Positions 47,863-55,942 of a stretch of DNA of 64,000 bases are shown piece by piece (positions within the stretch are counted from its first letter, which is position 1; each line of letters opens with the position of its first letter). Source of the DNA: Bacteroidia bacterium (GTDB lineage Bacteria; Bacteroidota; Bacteroidia; J057). The stretch covers positions 248,001 to 312,000 of the forward strand of contig JAUIGE010000002.1 in NCBI GenBank assembly GCA_030430205.1. Reading direction: 5' to 3'. The notes under the pieces are model-generated. The model had not been told where the DNA came from and did no database searches. It saw only the letters and a program-made list of their open reading frames with translations. The translations under genes were made by a program, and so were the position numbers.

Positions 47863-48843
47863 ATGAAAGAAGAAAAAATCGTGCTGAAGAAGGCTTTGGG
47901 GAAAGATAGCTTTCGCAAGGAAGAATATGAATTTTGGCGCCACTATTATGTGAATACCGAAACGGGTGAGGAGTTCACTTCTCAGGAACTTGATGAGCTG
48001 AATCTCTCTCAGGTATACAACCAATATCGGGCAAAACACCACATCCCTTTCCCGGAAGAAATCAAGCAGATTCGCCTCCAATACGGTCTTTCTGCTTCCA
48101 AAATGTCTGAAGTCCTGGACTTTGGCATCAACAGCTACCGCAACTACGAAGCTGGGGAGATTCCCAGCCTGGCCAACGCCAAACTGATACGCCTCACCAA
48201 AAATGCCCAACAATTCAAAAGCTTTGTAGCAGAGAAAGAGGAAATATTCTCTCCCAATACTTACCGCAAGGTCATGGAGCGCATAGAGTTGCTGATGAAA
48301 CCCAGTGAGCTCGCGCCTATCGTCGAGTACCTCTGGAACCATGATATGGAAGCGAATGCCTTTACAGGCTATGTCAAACCTCAATTTGAAAAAGTCGCCA
48401 ACTACGTGCTTTTCTTCGCAGAAAAACTACAACCCCTCAAAACGAAGCTGAATAAGCTGCTTTTCTACAGCGATTTTCTCAACTACAAACAAACAGGTTT
48501 TGCCATTTCTGGCTGTAATTACCGCGCCATCACTTTAGGACCTGTGCCTTCGCACTTTAGCGAGCTATTTGGTCTGCTGGAAGACCAGGGCTTCATCCAG
48601 ATTGAGCACGAAGTGCTCGAACGCGGCGTAGGGGAGCGATTTGTCCCTGCCAAAAAATTTGACAAAGACTGGTTCAGCGAGCAGGAGCTCGCAAGCATGC
48701 AAAAAGTCGTCAATGCCTTCAAAGAATTGAGCACCACTGACATCGTCAACCTCAGCCACGAAGAAGATGCATGGCTCGCCAACCATAAAAAACGAGAACT
48801 CATCGATTACCAGAAATTTGGATTTGAGATAAAAGGGGTTTAA
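47863..48843 (+). CDS. HTH-Panacea (DUF4065/SocA-like) antitoxin
   Basis: The protein has 326 residues from the ATG at 47863; an in-frame TTG lies three codons before. Residues ~55-115 hold an MqsA-type HTH (EEIKQIRLQYGLSASKMSEV; DFGINSYRNYEAGEIPSLAN). Residues ~165-320 are a DUF4065/Panacea domain (VANYVLFFAEKLQPLKTKLN; KLLFYSDFLNYKQTGFAISG; GPVPSHFSELFGLL). Panacea proteins neutralise unrelated toxins, and the MqsA-like HTH gives operon autorepression. The gap to the toxin gene is 150 bp, longer than usual for a toxin-antitoxin pair, but no other gene intervenes. Confidence 0.85.
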   Translation: MKEEKIVLKKALGKDSFRKEEYEFWRHYYVNTETGEEFTSQELDELNLSQVYNQYRAKHHIPFPEEIKQIRLQYGLSASKMSEVLDFGINSYRNYEAGEIPSLANAKLIRLTKNAQQFKSFVAEKEEIFSPNTYRKVMERIELLMKPSELAPIVEYLWNHDMEANAFTGYVKPQFEKVANYVLFFAEKLQPLKTKLNKLLFYSDFLNYKQTGFAISGCNYRAITLGPVPSHFSELFGLLEDQGFIQIEHEVLERGVGERFVPAKKFDKDWFSEQELASMQKVVNAFKELSTTDIVNLSHEEDAWLANHKKRELIDYQKFGFEIKGV

Positions 48844-48881
48844 AACCCAAAACCCAAAACCCAAAACCCGAAACCCGAAAC
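48842..48881. repeat. AAAACCC / CCCGAAA tandem word array
   Basis: CCCAAAA and CCCGAAA units repeat directly after the antitoxin stop codon. The words match those at 20661-20739 and, inverted, at 54413-54460. Confidence 0.75.
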
Positions 48882-48914
48882 AAAAAAAAATTTGCTTTGC
48901 TTGCGTTTGGAAGT

Positions 48915-48947
48915 CCTCGCCCATTTTTTGGCGGGGTCTTTTTATTT
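48915..48947 (+). terminator. Hairpin terminator after the antitoxin gene
   Basis: CCTCGCC pairs with GGCGGGG (one G-U pair) around ATTTTTT-type loop sequence and is followed by TCTTTTTATTTT. It would end the toxin-antitoxin operon. Confidence 0.65.
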
Positions 48948-48950
48948 TAG

Positions 48951-49023
48951 GGCGATCCTTTAGAGCGATCCTTTAGAGCGATCCTGTATGGCGATCCTGT
49001 AGGACGATCCTGTATGGCGATCT
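48951..49023. repeat. 13-bp tandem repeat, unit GCGATCCTNTANN
   Basis: About six copies of a 13-bp unit (AGCGATCCTTTAG, GGCGATCCTGTAT, GACGATCCTGTAT) run up to the stop codon of the T9SS gene at 49024. The unit holds a GATC site in every copy. Confidence 0.85.
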
Positions 49024-49725
49024 TTATTTTATAACAATAAGTCTGCGGGTGGCAAGGCTTTGCCCCTCGACCAGCAAGGAAACCATATATATCCCTGCGG
49101 GATAATCCACGACAGAGAACTGAGCCCTACCCTGCAATTCTGCAAGGGGAAAATGGGCTATACGCTTGCCGATGAGATTGAATAGGATAAGCTGGGCACT
49201 ATGTGTGCCCATAGGCAGGCTGTAATCCAGACGCGCAATGCTGCGCGCAGGGTTGGGGTAGGGCTGCGAAAGCAGCTGAGGAGTTGCGCTTGCAGCCTCT
49301 ATCGGCGTAGCCGATGTGCCGAAGTGAAATGTATGCTCGACGTAGTCGGAGGGATTCGAGCGATTGTAAAATCGCATCCTGACCTGTACAGGACTGCCTT
49401 CGCCTTCAGGGAAGAAGGTCAGCGTAAAAGCATCTGTAGATTTATCTGGCCGGATTTGAATCGCGCCTATGCTGCGGTTGACAGTTGCCCCATAGCAGAC
49501 TTCCCAGCAAAAATAATCATACTGTGAACCGCTAACCTGGTTGTCGACACGCTCTGCAACTACCGCGATGGCGGAGTCGCTGCGGTTATAAACCGTGAGT
49601 CCTGTCTCTACAAAAGGCGTTTGTGGATCAAACTGAATATAGGAAGGCGCTTCGCGGATTTCCAGGCTCTGGGCCCCAAGCCCCAGAGATGCGATCAAAA
49701 AAAGAAAAGTAAATATATTTTTCAT
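49024..49725 (-). CDS. Secreted protein with paired cysteines and T9SS type A domain
   Basis: The protein has 233 residues. A signal peptide (MKNIFTFLFLIASLGLGAQ) is followed by a ~125-residue beta-rich domain with a close pair of cysteines (YFCWEVCYG) and then a T9SS type A C-terminus (PYPNPARSIARLDYSL; LFNLIGKRIAHF; GIYMVSLLVEG). It is a paralogue of the protein encoded at 50483-51205, which has FCWGTTCF at the same place. Between them lies a thioredoxin-like gene, so the cysteine pair may be a disulfide formed or used there. Function unknown. Confidence 0.85.
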   Translation of the reverse strand: MKNIFTFLFLIASLGLGAQSLEIREAPSYIQFDPQTPFVETGLTVYNRSDSAIAVVAERVDNQVSGSQYDYFCWEVCYGATVNRSIGAIQIRPDKSTDAFTLTFFPEGEGSPVQVRMRFYNRSNPSDYVEHTFHFGTSATPIEAASATPQLLSQPYPNPARSIARLDYSLPMGTHSAQLILFNLIGKRIAHFPLAELQGRAQFSVVDYPAGIYMVSLLVEGQSLATRRLIVIK

Positions 49726-49840
49726 ACAGATAAGATGTTTTACTCAGTGCTGACCATTTATATCTCCCCGCAAACATCAGCCCAAAAAGCAAAAAACCCA
49801 TGATCTACCGACCACAGGTTTTTTGATATATCAAATTAAG

Positions 49841-49890
49841 ACAACTGCCAACTGCCAACTGCCAACTGTTGACTGCCAACTGCCAACTGC
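49841..49890. repeat. ACTGCCA tandem word array
   Basis: AACTGCC and ACTGTTG units repeat over ~50 bp, abutting the stop of the thioredoxin-like gene. The words resemble the tail of the array at 22905-22950. Confidence 0.75.
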
Positions 49891-49891
49891 A

Positions 49892-50404
49892 TCAATTGCC
49901 TTCTATCAACTCAAGAATATGATCATAAAGCTCTTCCTCGTCACCTGGAGCATAAGAGCTGTGAGAATACACTACATTGCCATTGCCATCCAGCAGAAAG
50001 GTATGTGGGACATTGACCACATTCATGGCACGCTTGAAGTCGCTGTTTTTATCCAGATAAACTTCATACTCCCAGCTTCTGCCATTAACAAAAGGCTTTA
50101 CACGGGCCGCATTACGGGCATCATCTATTGAGATCGCAACTAACTTGACGCCGGTTTCTTCCTGCCAGTCTTCATAAACCTCCTGAATGGTATTCAATTC
50201 CTTCACACAGGGAGTACACCAGGTAGCCCAAAAACTAATGATGATAGGCTTGCCATCATTTTGAATATCACCGGTATTAAAAGGGCTTTGATCAATATCA
50301 AAGATGTTAATAGCAGGGAGGCTATTTACCTGACCGGCATCATCCTGTGCAGTAAGAAAACTTACAGAGCAGATGACAAAGAGAGTAAGAATCAATTTTC
50401 TCAT
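49892..50404 (-). CDS. TlpA-like thioredoxin-fold protein
   Basis: The protein has 170 residues. A signal peptide (MRKLILTLFVICSVSFLTAQ) precedes a thioredoxin fold of the TlpA/ResA type. The active site is WCTPC (Cys63 and Cys66 in FWATWCTPCVKEL), followed by VAISIDDARN and a cis-proline loop VVNVPHTFLLDGNG. It should reduce disulfides or shuttle electrons in the periplasm. It lies between two cysteine-paired T9SS genes on the same strand and close to an Omp28 lipoprotein gene, so the cluster has a redox theme. Its partners are inferred from position only. Confidence 0.92.
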   Translation of the reverse strand: MRKLILTLFVICSVSFLTAQDDAGQVNSLPAINIFDIDQSPFNTGDIQNDGKPIIISFWATWCTPCVKELNTIQEVYEDWQEETGVKLVAISIDDARNAARVKPFVNGRSWEYEVYLDKNSDFKRAMNVVNVPHTFLLDGNGNVVYSHSSYAPGDEEELYDHILELIEGN

Positions 50405-50482
50405 ATAAGGTTAAGATTAATGTTGCGCTACTTCAACGCAGAAGGTGCTTATTTATTGATGAATAAATCAAAAAGAAGTCAC

Positions 50483-51205
50483 TTACTTCACGCGAAGCTT
50501 GCTGGTAGCGATGATGCGCTCCTCCGCCATCAAATTGACAAAATAAACACCTGAAGCAAGAGTTGAAGTATGCAGCTGAGCGCGATCTTCAAAAGAAGAT
50601 ACCGCTTGCTGGCTGATCACACGACCTTGCATATCTGTAATGCGCAGGCTTGCTGAAGGCACATTCTGAGGCAAAGTGTACTGAATCCATGCCATCTCGG
50701 TAGCGGGATTGGGGTAAGGATTGGAAAGGTCAAATCCACGGGCAAGGTCTTCTTCAGATATAGAAGCCGTAGGGTCTTCTACAAAAACAACGGTGTAGTC
50801 AAAAAAGTCATTCACATCACTTTCGTTGTAAAAACGCATAGTGGTTTTGGTCATTCCGGTATTATTAGCCGGAACAAGGGTCAATTTGAAGCTGCTGTCA
50901 ATGCCATTGTTTTTGAGGTTTACGGTGACATTAAAAACAGCAGAACTGCTGACATCATGGTTGAAACAGGTAGTTCCCCAGCAAAAGTTGGTTTTATGTC
51001 CGGTGGCCAAGATGTTACCGCGACGCTCGGCGAGCAGAGTTACAGCGCTGCCTGAAACGTTTTTCAGGTTCGCTTTTACATCAATAAATGAAGCTGCTGG
51101 ATCGTACTTAACCGTATCCGGTGCATAGACCATTTCATAGTTTTGTGCCTGAAGGCCAAATGAAAGTGCAAATAATGCGACGAGGGTAATGACGAAATGT
51201 TTCAT
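50483..51205 (-). CDS. Secreted protein with paired cysteines and T9SS type A domain
   Basis: The protein has 240 residues from the ATG at 51205 (MKHFVITLVALFALSFGLQA, a signal peptide); an upstream frame is not needed. The beta-rich domain has the cysteine pair FCWGTTCF, and the C-terminus is a T9SS type A domain (PYPNPATEMAWIQYTL; ITDMQGRVISQQAVSS; GVYFVNLMAEER). It is a paralogue of 49024-49725. A perfect -7 box TATCTTTG (minus strand, 51242-51249) lies 37 bp upstream. It is divergent from the DUF6029-like gene, whose leader overlaps this promoter. Confidence 0.87.
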   Translation of the reverse strand: MKHFVITLVALFALSFGLQAQNYEMVYAPDTVKYDPAASFIDVKANLKNVSGSAVTLLAERRGNILATGHKTNFCWGTTCFNHDVSSSAVFNVTVNLKNNGIDSSFKLTLVPANNTGMTKTTMRFYNESDVNDFFDYTVVFVEDPTASISEEDLARGFDLSNPYPNPATEMAWIQYTLPQNVPSASLRITDMQGRVISQQAVSSFEDRAQLHTSTLASGVYFVNLMAEERIIATSKLRVK

Positions 51206-51241
51206 AAGGTATTTTAATTTATAGTATGGTTTGTTTTTGCA

Positions 51242-51249
51242 CAAAGATA
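51242..51249 (-). promoter_or_regulatory. Candidate -7 element TATCTTTG
   Basis: This is a perfect TAnnTTTG match on the minus strand, 37 bp before the start of the T9SS gene at 51205. A TTG 12 bp upstream is too close to be a normal -33. Confidence 0.5.
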
Positions 51250-51371
51250 CGACTTTTGCTACAAAAGCGTGGCCTTGCTATATTTTTATTAATTTGCGGC
51301 GATCAAGTCTGGCAACGCCCCAGCTGACATTGAGTTTTTATTCTTTCTCATATAAAGGCTTCAGAACTAAC

Positions 51372-53033
51372 ATGACATTACCCTTTTCTTTTTTCAAACA
51401 GCTCCTCTTTTCCCTTCTTCTGCTCTCTTTTTGTGGGATTTTTGCCCAAAATAATGCTGCCCAGAATAATGCTGGTAGTATCAACGGAAGTTTTCAATCT
51501 GATACACAGTGGTATTTTCCCGACAGCGTCATCAACGCAGAGACAGTAGATGAGGAATTGGCATCCAATACCTTTCTGCAACTCACCTATCAGCGTGGCA
51601 ATTTCAGCGCGGGAGTCCGCTATGAAGCCTATCTGAATCCCCTTCTGGGATTTCGGGGAGAGTATGAAGGCCAGGGAATTCCCTATCGTTTTGCCAGCTA
51701 TACTTCAGATAAGCTGGACCTGACCGTAGGGAATTTTTATGACCAGTTTGGCACAGGGATGATTTTTCGTGCCTACCAGGAATGGACTTTGGGGATTGAC
51801 AACTCCATAGATGGGGTTCGGGTGGCATTTCGCCCGATCAAGGGTGTCTACCTGAAGGGTTTGGTAGGGAAGCAGCGGAGATTTTGGAACAAAAGTGCAG
51901 GTCTGATGCGCGGCGCAGATGGCGAGTGGTTTCTGCATGAAAGCTTTCCTAAGTTAGCAGAAAAGCATTGGCTTCTGTCTGTTGGCGGAAGCGTCATGAA
52001 TCGCTATTTGCAGGATGACAATATCACCCTCGTCCTGCCGGAAAATGTCAGCGCTTTTGCGGGACGTTTCTCCGCTTCCAAAAGCGGATTTAACCTCAAT
52101 GGCGAATACGCCTATAAGATCAATGATCCCTTCAGTAAAAATAATTTCACCTACAATTCCGGCAACGGTATATACCTCAACGCCAACTACACCCAAAAAG
52201 GACTGGGCGTTTCTGTCAGTGCCAAACGCATTGACAATATGGACTTTCGCTCTGAGCGAAATCCACTGATCGAAGAACTCACATTGAGTTTTTTGCCGCC
52301 CACTACGCTTCAGCATACCTGGCGTCTACCGACACTTTATCCCTATGCTACACAGCCCAATGGCGAATTTGGCTATCAGTTTGATGTCTTTTATACCATC
52401 CCTAAAAAGACGCCTTTGGGCGGAAAGTACGGCACTCAGATTTCCTTGAACCACAGCCGCATCATGGGCCTCAACAAAACATATACAGATTCTATTTTTC
52501 TGTACAATGTGGAATTTTTACCCAATGCCAATTCCAAGCTTTATTTCAGGGATTTTAATCTCAAAATCTCCCGGAAGATGAACAAAAACCTGAAAAGCAC
52601 TTTCCAATACATCAACCTTTATTATGACAAGGGTGTGATTGAGTTGGGAGATGACAATTCTGCTATTCCGCCCGTACACGCGAACATTTTTGTGCTGGAG
52701 AACACCTATAAAATCAAGCGCAAGCAAAACATCCGCAACGAATTGCAGTTGATGCTAACAAATGAAGACCTCGGAAGCTGGGCTATGGCTTTGCTGGAGT
52801 ATTCGGTTTCACCGCATTGGTATTTTACCGTTTTTGACGAGTGGAATTTTGGCAATCCCAACGAAAATCGCCGTGCGCATTATTACAATACGAATGTAGC
52901 TTACGTTAGTGGTACAAACCGAATCGGTTTTTCCTATGGTCGGCAGCGCGCCGGTCTGCTGTGTGTAGGCGGCATTTGTCGCGTAGTACCAGCCGCCAAC
53001 GGCTTCACTTTGACTCTGACCAGCACCTTTTGA
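51372..53033 (+). CDS. DUF6029-like outer-membrane protein
   Basis: The protein has 553 residues from the ATG at 51372 (MTLPFSFFKQLLFSLLLLSF, a signal peptide); the frame is open 47 codons further up but without a better start. The mature protein is a run of amphipathic beta strands (FLQLTYQRGNFSAGVRYEAY; LDLTVGNFYDQFGTG; GYQFDVFYTIPKKTPLGGKY) ending in an aromatic residue (FTLTLTSTF), as outer-membrane barrels do. An Asn/Ala-rich stretch follows the signal peptide. It is followed after 45 bp by an Omp28 lipoprotein gene on the same strand. I recall these two genes as frequent neighbours. Function unknown. Confidence 0.8.
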   Translation: MTLPFSFFKQLLFSLLLLSFCGIFAQNNAAQNNAGSINGSFQSDTQWYFPDSVINAETVDEELASNTFLQLTYQRGNFSAGVRYEAYLNPLLGFRGEYEGQGIPYRFASYTSDKLDLTVGNFYDQFGTGMIFRAYQEWTLGIDNSIDGVRVAFRPIKGVYLKGLVGKQRRFWNKSAGLMRGADGEWFLHESFPKLAEKHWLLSVGGSVMNRYLQDDNITLVLPENVSAFAGRFSASKSGFNLNGEYAYKINDPFSKNNFTYNSGNGIYLNANYTQKGLGVSVSAKRIDNMDFRSERNPLIEELTLSFLPPTTLQHTWRLPTLYPYATQPNGEFGYQFDVFYTIPKKTPLGGKYGTQISLNHSRIMGLNKTYTDSIFLYNVEFLPNANSKLYFRDFNLKISRKMNKNLKSTFQYINLYYDKGVIELGDDNSAIPPVHANIFVLENTYKIKRKQNIRNELQLMLTNEDLGSWAMALLEYSVSPHWYFTVFDEWNFGNPNENRRAHYYNTNVAYVSGTNRIGFSYGRQRAGLLCVGGICRVVPAANGFTLTLTSTF

Positions 53034-53078
53034 TGTGCTTATGGAGGATTTTTTTATTTTGATTAAAATACTTGAATC

Positions 53079-53972
53079 ATGAAAAATTCATTTTTTCTTC
53101 TTGTTGTTTTGATGCTGGCATTTGCCAGTTGTGACATCATTGAGCGTCCCTTTGTGCAACTTCCTCCGGGAGCCTGTGTGGCTTCTCAGGATTGTCTGGA
53201 TCAAATTCCGGAAGATCCTTTTGCCGGTCTGACCATCACCCGCAAGGTGATGCTGGAAGAATTCACCGGCCACCAGTGTGGCAATTGCCCCACGGCTTCT
53301 GAAATCGCAGTAAAACTGCGGGATGTCACCTTCAAGGATGAAATGATCCTTGTCACCATCCATGCAGGTGGACTGGCAAGCTGGGACTCCAGCGCCTCCA
53401 AATACAATGTAAATTATACCACAGAGTCCGGGGATGAAATTTTTGATTTCTTCTTCCCGGCGGATGCCGTTCCTTTTGGCCTTGTCAACCGTACGCAGCT
53501 GAATGCGAACTTTTACCTGTATGGTCAAAGCCAGTGGGAATCCAAAGTCGGTGAATTGCTGGAGGAAGCTCCTGAAGCAGGTATTCGCATCACGCCTTGC
53601 TATGACGAGGCCAGCAGAGAGTTGATCACCGTTGTCGATATAAAATTCCTGGTTGAAGCGAATGAAAAAGAGCACATCAGCCTGTTTTTGATAGAAGACA
53701 AAGTGAAAGGCTGGCAGAAAGATTACCGCCTTCCTAGCTCGCAGGAGAGCATCAAAGACTATGAGCATCACGATATGTTCCGTGCAGCACTCAATGGCAC
53801 CTGGGGGCAGCCGATTAGCTCGGCTGTGATCGAAGCGGGCAAGACCTTCCGCAAAACCAATTGCTACACCATTCCAGATTATATGGATGCCTCGCACTGC
53901 AAAATTGTGGCTTTCATCCATAATTTCGAGACGCGCGAAGTGAGGCAAGTGGAGGTCGCAGCGGTTCAATAG
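53079..53972 (+). CDS. Omp28-related lipoprotein with CxxC
   Basis: The protein has 297 residues. It begins with a lipoprotein signal (MKNSFFLLVVLMLAFASC). The mature part opens with RKVMLEEFTGHQCGNCPTAS, the Omp28 signature, in which CGNC stands where thioredoxins have their active site, so the fold is probably thioredoxin-like. The second half (VVDIKFLVEANEKEHISLFL; IEDKVKGWQKDYRLP) is a beta-sandwich. It is surface- or periplasm-facing. It probably forms an operon with the upstream barrel gene. The redox activity is inferred from the CxxC. Confidence 0.9.
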   Translation: MKNSFFLLVVLMLAFASCDIIERPFVQLPPGACVASQDCLDQIPEDPFAGLTITRKVMLEEFTGHQCGNCPTASEIAVKLRDVTFKDEMILVTIHAGGLASWDSSASKYNVNYTTESGDEIFDFFFPADAVPFGLVNRTQLNANFYLYGQSQWESKVGELLEEAPEAGIRITPCYDEASRELITVVDIKFLVEANEKEHISLFLIEDKVKGWQKDYRLPSSQESIKDYEHHDMFRAALNGTWGQPISSAVIEAGKTFRKTNCYTIPDYMDASHCKIVAFIHNFETREVRQVEVAAVQ

Positions 53973-53998
53973 CCGTTTTCTTGCCTAAAAGCTATCAT

Positions 53999-54029
53999 GA
54001 AAAAGCCCCCGCGGATTTCCGCGGAGGCT
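53999..54029 (-). terminator. Terminator of the phasin-like operon
   Basis: On the minus strand AGCCTCCGCGG pairs with CCGCGGGGGCT around a short AAAT loop and is followed by a T run. It lies 46 bp after the last phasin-like gene and also separates it from the Omp28 gene. Confidence 0.75.
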
Positions 54030-54074
54030 ACATAACATGTTCAAGTAAAAACCTAAAAGTTTTCCGGGCTTACT

Positions 54075-54410
54075 CTATTTCGTTTTCCTGGCTGCGGCCA
54101 CTTCTTTGTCGATTATTTCGTCAAAATCTTCAACGGATTCCTTCACTTTGCCAGACAATTCATCCACTTTTTCTTCTACGTCTTTTACCCACTTGTCTTT
54201 GCTGGTAGCAACTTTGTTCAGGAATTCGTCGCGGCGTGATTCAAACTCGCCCGTCAATTTTTCAACGATGCGACGTCCTTCTTCACGGTAGTTTTCGGTC
54301 TTGTTTTCCAATCCTTCATTGAATTCTTCAACATAAGTTTGGACTTTTTCGGCTGCAAGCGCTACAAATCCTACGCCTGCGTAAACAGATTCTTTGATTA
54401 ATTCTTTCAT
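54075..54410 (-). CDS. Phasin-like protein (PhaF/PhaI type), second gene
   Basis: The protein has 111 residues. The start MKELIKESVYAGVGFVALAA carries a hydrophobic segment, followed by a long charged coiled coil (EGRRIVEKLTGEFESRRDEF; VEEKVDELSGKVKESVEDF). This is the pattern of small granule-associated PhaF/PhaI-like proteins, and the upstream gene encodes a relative with the same N-terminus. In PHA-producing bacteria such proteins coat polyester granules; no PHA synthase is in the window, so another role is possible. A tandem word array lies between the two genes. Confidence 0.75.
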   Translation of the reverse strand: MKELIKESVYAGVGFVALAAEKVQTYVEEFNEGLENKTENYREEGRRIVEKLTGEFESRRDEFLNKVATSKDKWVKDVEEKVDELSGKVKESVEDFDEIIDKEVAAARKTK

Positions 54411-54412
54411 GG

Positions 54413-54460
54413 TTTTGTGTTTCGGGTTTCGTGTTTTGGGTTTCGGGTTTTGTGTTTTCG
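54413..54460. repeat. TTTCGGG / GTTTTGG tandem word array (inverse of the CCCGAAA arrays)
   Basis: GTGTTTCGGGTTTCGTGTTT-type words fill the gap between the two phasin-like genes. On the minus strand they read CCCGAAAC and CCCAAAAC, like the arrays at 20661 and 48842. Confidence 0.75.
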
Positions 54461-54467
54461 GCTCTGA

Positions 54468-54848
54468 TTAGCTTTCTTTTTTCACGGTCCGCTTAGCGGG
54501 TGTTTTTTTGGCTGTGGCAGTTGTGCTGCTTGTTTTGGCTGCTGTTGCAGTGCTTTTTTCCAGTTTGGCTTCCAGGACAGCCACGCGCTCCTGGAGTGCT
54601 TCGACTTCGTCACGTGTAGGCAGGTTGAGGCCTTCGATGACTTTTTGGGTAAAAGCTTTGAAGCGGTCTTCGAATTCTTCGCGTTTGGCTTCCGTTTTTT
54701 CCAAAAGGCCACCAAATACTTTCCTGCCTTCTTCTTTGGACAATTTGCCATCATCCACCATTTCCTCAACGGCACTCTGCAGTCTCTCTGCTGTTAAAGC
54801 TACCAGGCCAACACCTGTGTATAGAAATTTCTTAAATAAGTCTTCCAT
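54468..54848 (-). CDS. Phasin-like protein with Lys/Ala-rich tail, first gene
   Basis: The protein has 126 residues. MEDLFKKFLYTGVGLVALTA is closely similar to the start of the next gene. Then come a helical middle (EEGRKVFGGLLEKTEAKREE), a coiled coil (RDEVEALQERVAVLEAKLEK) and a low-complexity tail rich in Ala, Thr and Lys (TAAKTSSTTATAKKTPAKRT), like PhaF proteins whose tails bind DNA. It is preceded by a near-perfect Bacteroidota promoter. The two genes form an operon with a terminator after the second. Confidence 0.8.
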   Translation of the reverse strand: MEDLFKKFLYTGVGLVALTAERLQSAVEEMVDDGKLSKEEGRKVFGGLLEKTEAKREEFEDRFKAFTQKVIEGLNLPTRDEVEALQERVAVLEAKLEKSTATAAKTSSTTATAKKTPAKRTVKKES

Positions 54849-54916
54849 GATAATTTTTAGTTAATGGATAAAATGTATGATAAGTATGCATGCATACCAT
54901 TTGTTCTTATTGGCTG

Positions 54917-54946
54917 CAAATCTACTAGTGTATACGTTAAAAACAA
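54917..54946 (-). promoter_or_regulatory. Promoter of the phasin-like operon
   Basis: Read on the minus strand, TTG (54946-54944) is followed by exactly 19 bp and then TAGATTTG (54924-54917). This matches the Bacteroidota TTG-N19-TAnnTTTG consensus in full, ~69 bp upstream of the start. Confidence 0.75.
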
Positions 54947-55111
54947 GGAAAGTTTTGCAATATTTTCAAAAATAATAGCAATTGATTGAAAATATTTAAA
55001 ATGATAGTTTGGAAATAAGCCTGGAAGAAGGATTTCTCAAAAGGAAAATTTGTTTTAATTTGAGCAACCTACTCCACAGACGTATAAACGGATAAAAGTC
55101 ACAGAATTTTC

Positions 55112-55942
55112 ATGTCAAAACAAAAACCCGAAAAGATGAATCAAATGCGATCTCGAATCCACGAGATCATTTTTGAGGCGGATACGCCTTTGGGGAGGAT
55201 GTTTGATATAGGGCTGCTTATTCTGATTTTGATAAGTGTGGTTGAATTGATGCTGGCGAGCGTAAAAGAAGTGCATGCTGCATTTGGTTTTGAACTGATC
55301 ATTCTGGATTGGATTATTACGACTTTGTTTGCAATAGAGTACATACTTCGGATTTACGCCGTTCGAAAGCCCTGGAAATATATCTTCAGTTTTTATGGCC
55401 TGGTAGACCTACTGGCTATTTTACCTACATTCATCAGCCCCTTTATTACGGGAGCAAATGTATTGGGAAATGTGCGGATTTTGCGTTTATTCCGCGTTTT
55501 CAGGGTGCTGAAGCTTGCACCTTACCTCATAGAGTCTACCATCCTCGTCACAGCGATGAGGAAAAGTATGCGGAAGATTTCGGTTTTCCTGGGGATGGTA
55601 TTGATTATCGTAGTGATGGTAGGCTCGCTTATGTACTTCATCGAGGGGCAAAGCAATGAAAAGTTTAGCAGTATCCCGCGCTCGATGTATTGGGCGATAG
55701 TCACCGTTACGACTGTTGGGTATGGTGACATAACACCAGAATCACCTATTGGCCAGTTTTTCTCGGCTTTGCTGATGATTTTGGGATATGGGGTTCTGGC
55801 CGTACCTACAGGTATCGTTTCTGTTGAAATGAAAAATGCCCAGGATGGTTTTTCTATCAATACAGTTTCCTGTGAAAGTTGTGGCCGGGAGGGGCACTCA
55901 GATGATGCAAATTATTGTAAATTTTGTGGAGGGGCCCTGTAA
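55112..55942 (+). CDS. Voltage-gated-type potassium channel with C-terminal zinc ribbon
   Basis: The protein has 276 residues. Six membrane helices, with a voltage-sensor-like S4 carrying regular arginines (GNVRILRLFRVFRVLKLAPY), are followed by the pore with selectivity filter TVTTVGYGDITP and S6. The C-terminus ends in a zinc ribbon (CESCGREGHSDDANYCKFCG, four cysteines in two CxxC pairs). The zinc ribbon is not part of the usual ion-transport family and faces the cytoplasm. It is probably a homotetramer in the inner membrane. No partner gene is adjacent. An in-frame ATG also lies at 55136. Confidence 0.93.
   Translation: MSKQKPEKMNQMRSRIHEIIFEADTPLGRMFDIGLLILILISVVELMLASVKEVHAAFGFELIILDWIITTLFAIEYILRIYAVRKPWKYIFSFYGLVDLLAILPTFISPFITGANVLGNVRILRLFRVFRVLKLAPYLIESTILVTAMRKSMRKISVFLGMVLIIVVMVGSLMYFIEGQSNEKFSSIPRSMYWAIVTVTTVGYGDITPESPIGQFFSALLMILGYGVLAVPTGIVSVEMKNAQDGFSINTVSCESCGREGHSDDANYCKFCGGAL

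Noticed and set aside
53088-53969. Minus-strand frame of ~290 codons opposite the Omp28 gene
   Set aside because: The plus-strand protein has a lipobox and the Omp28 CxxC signature. The opposite frame has no recognisable features.
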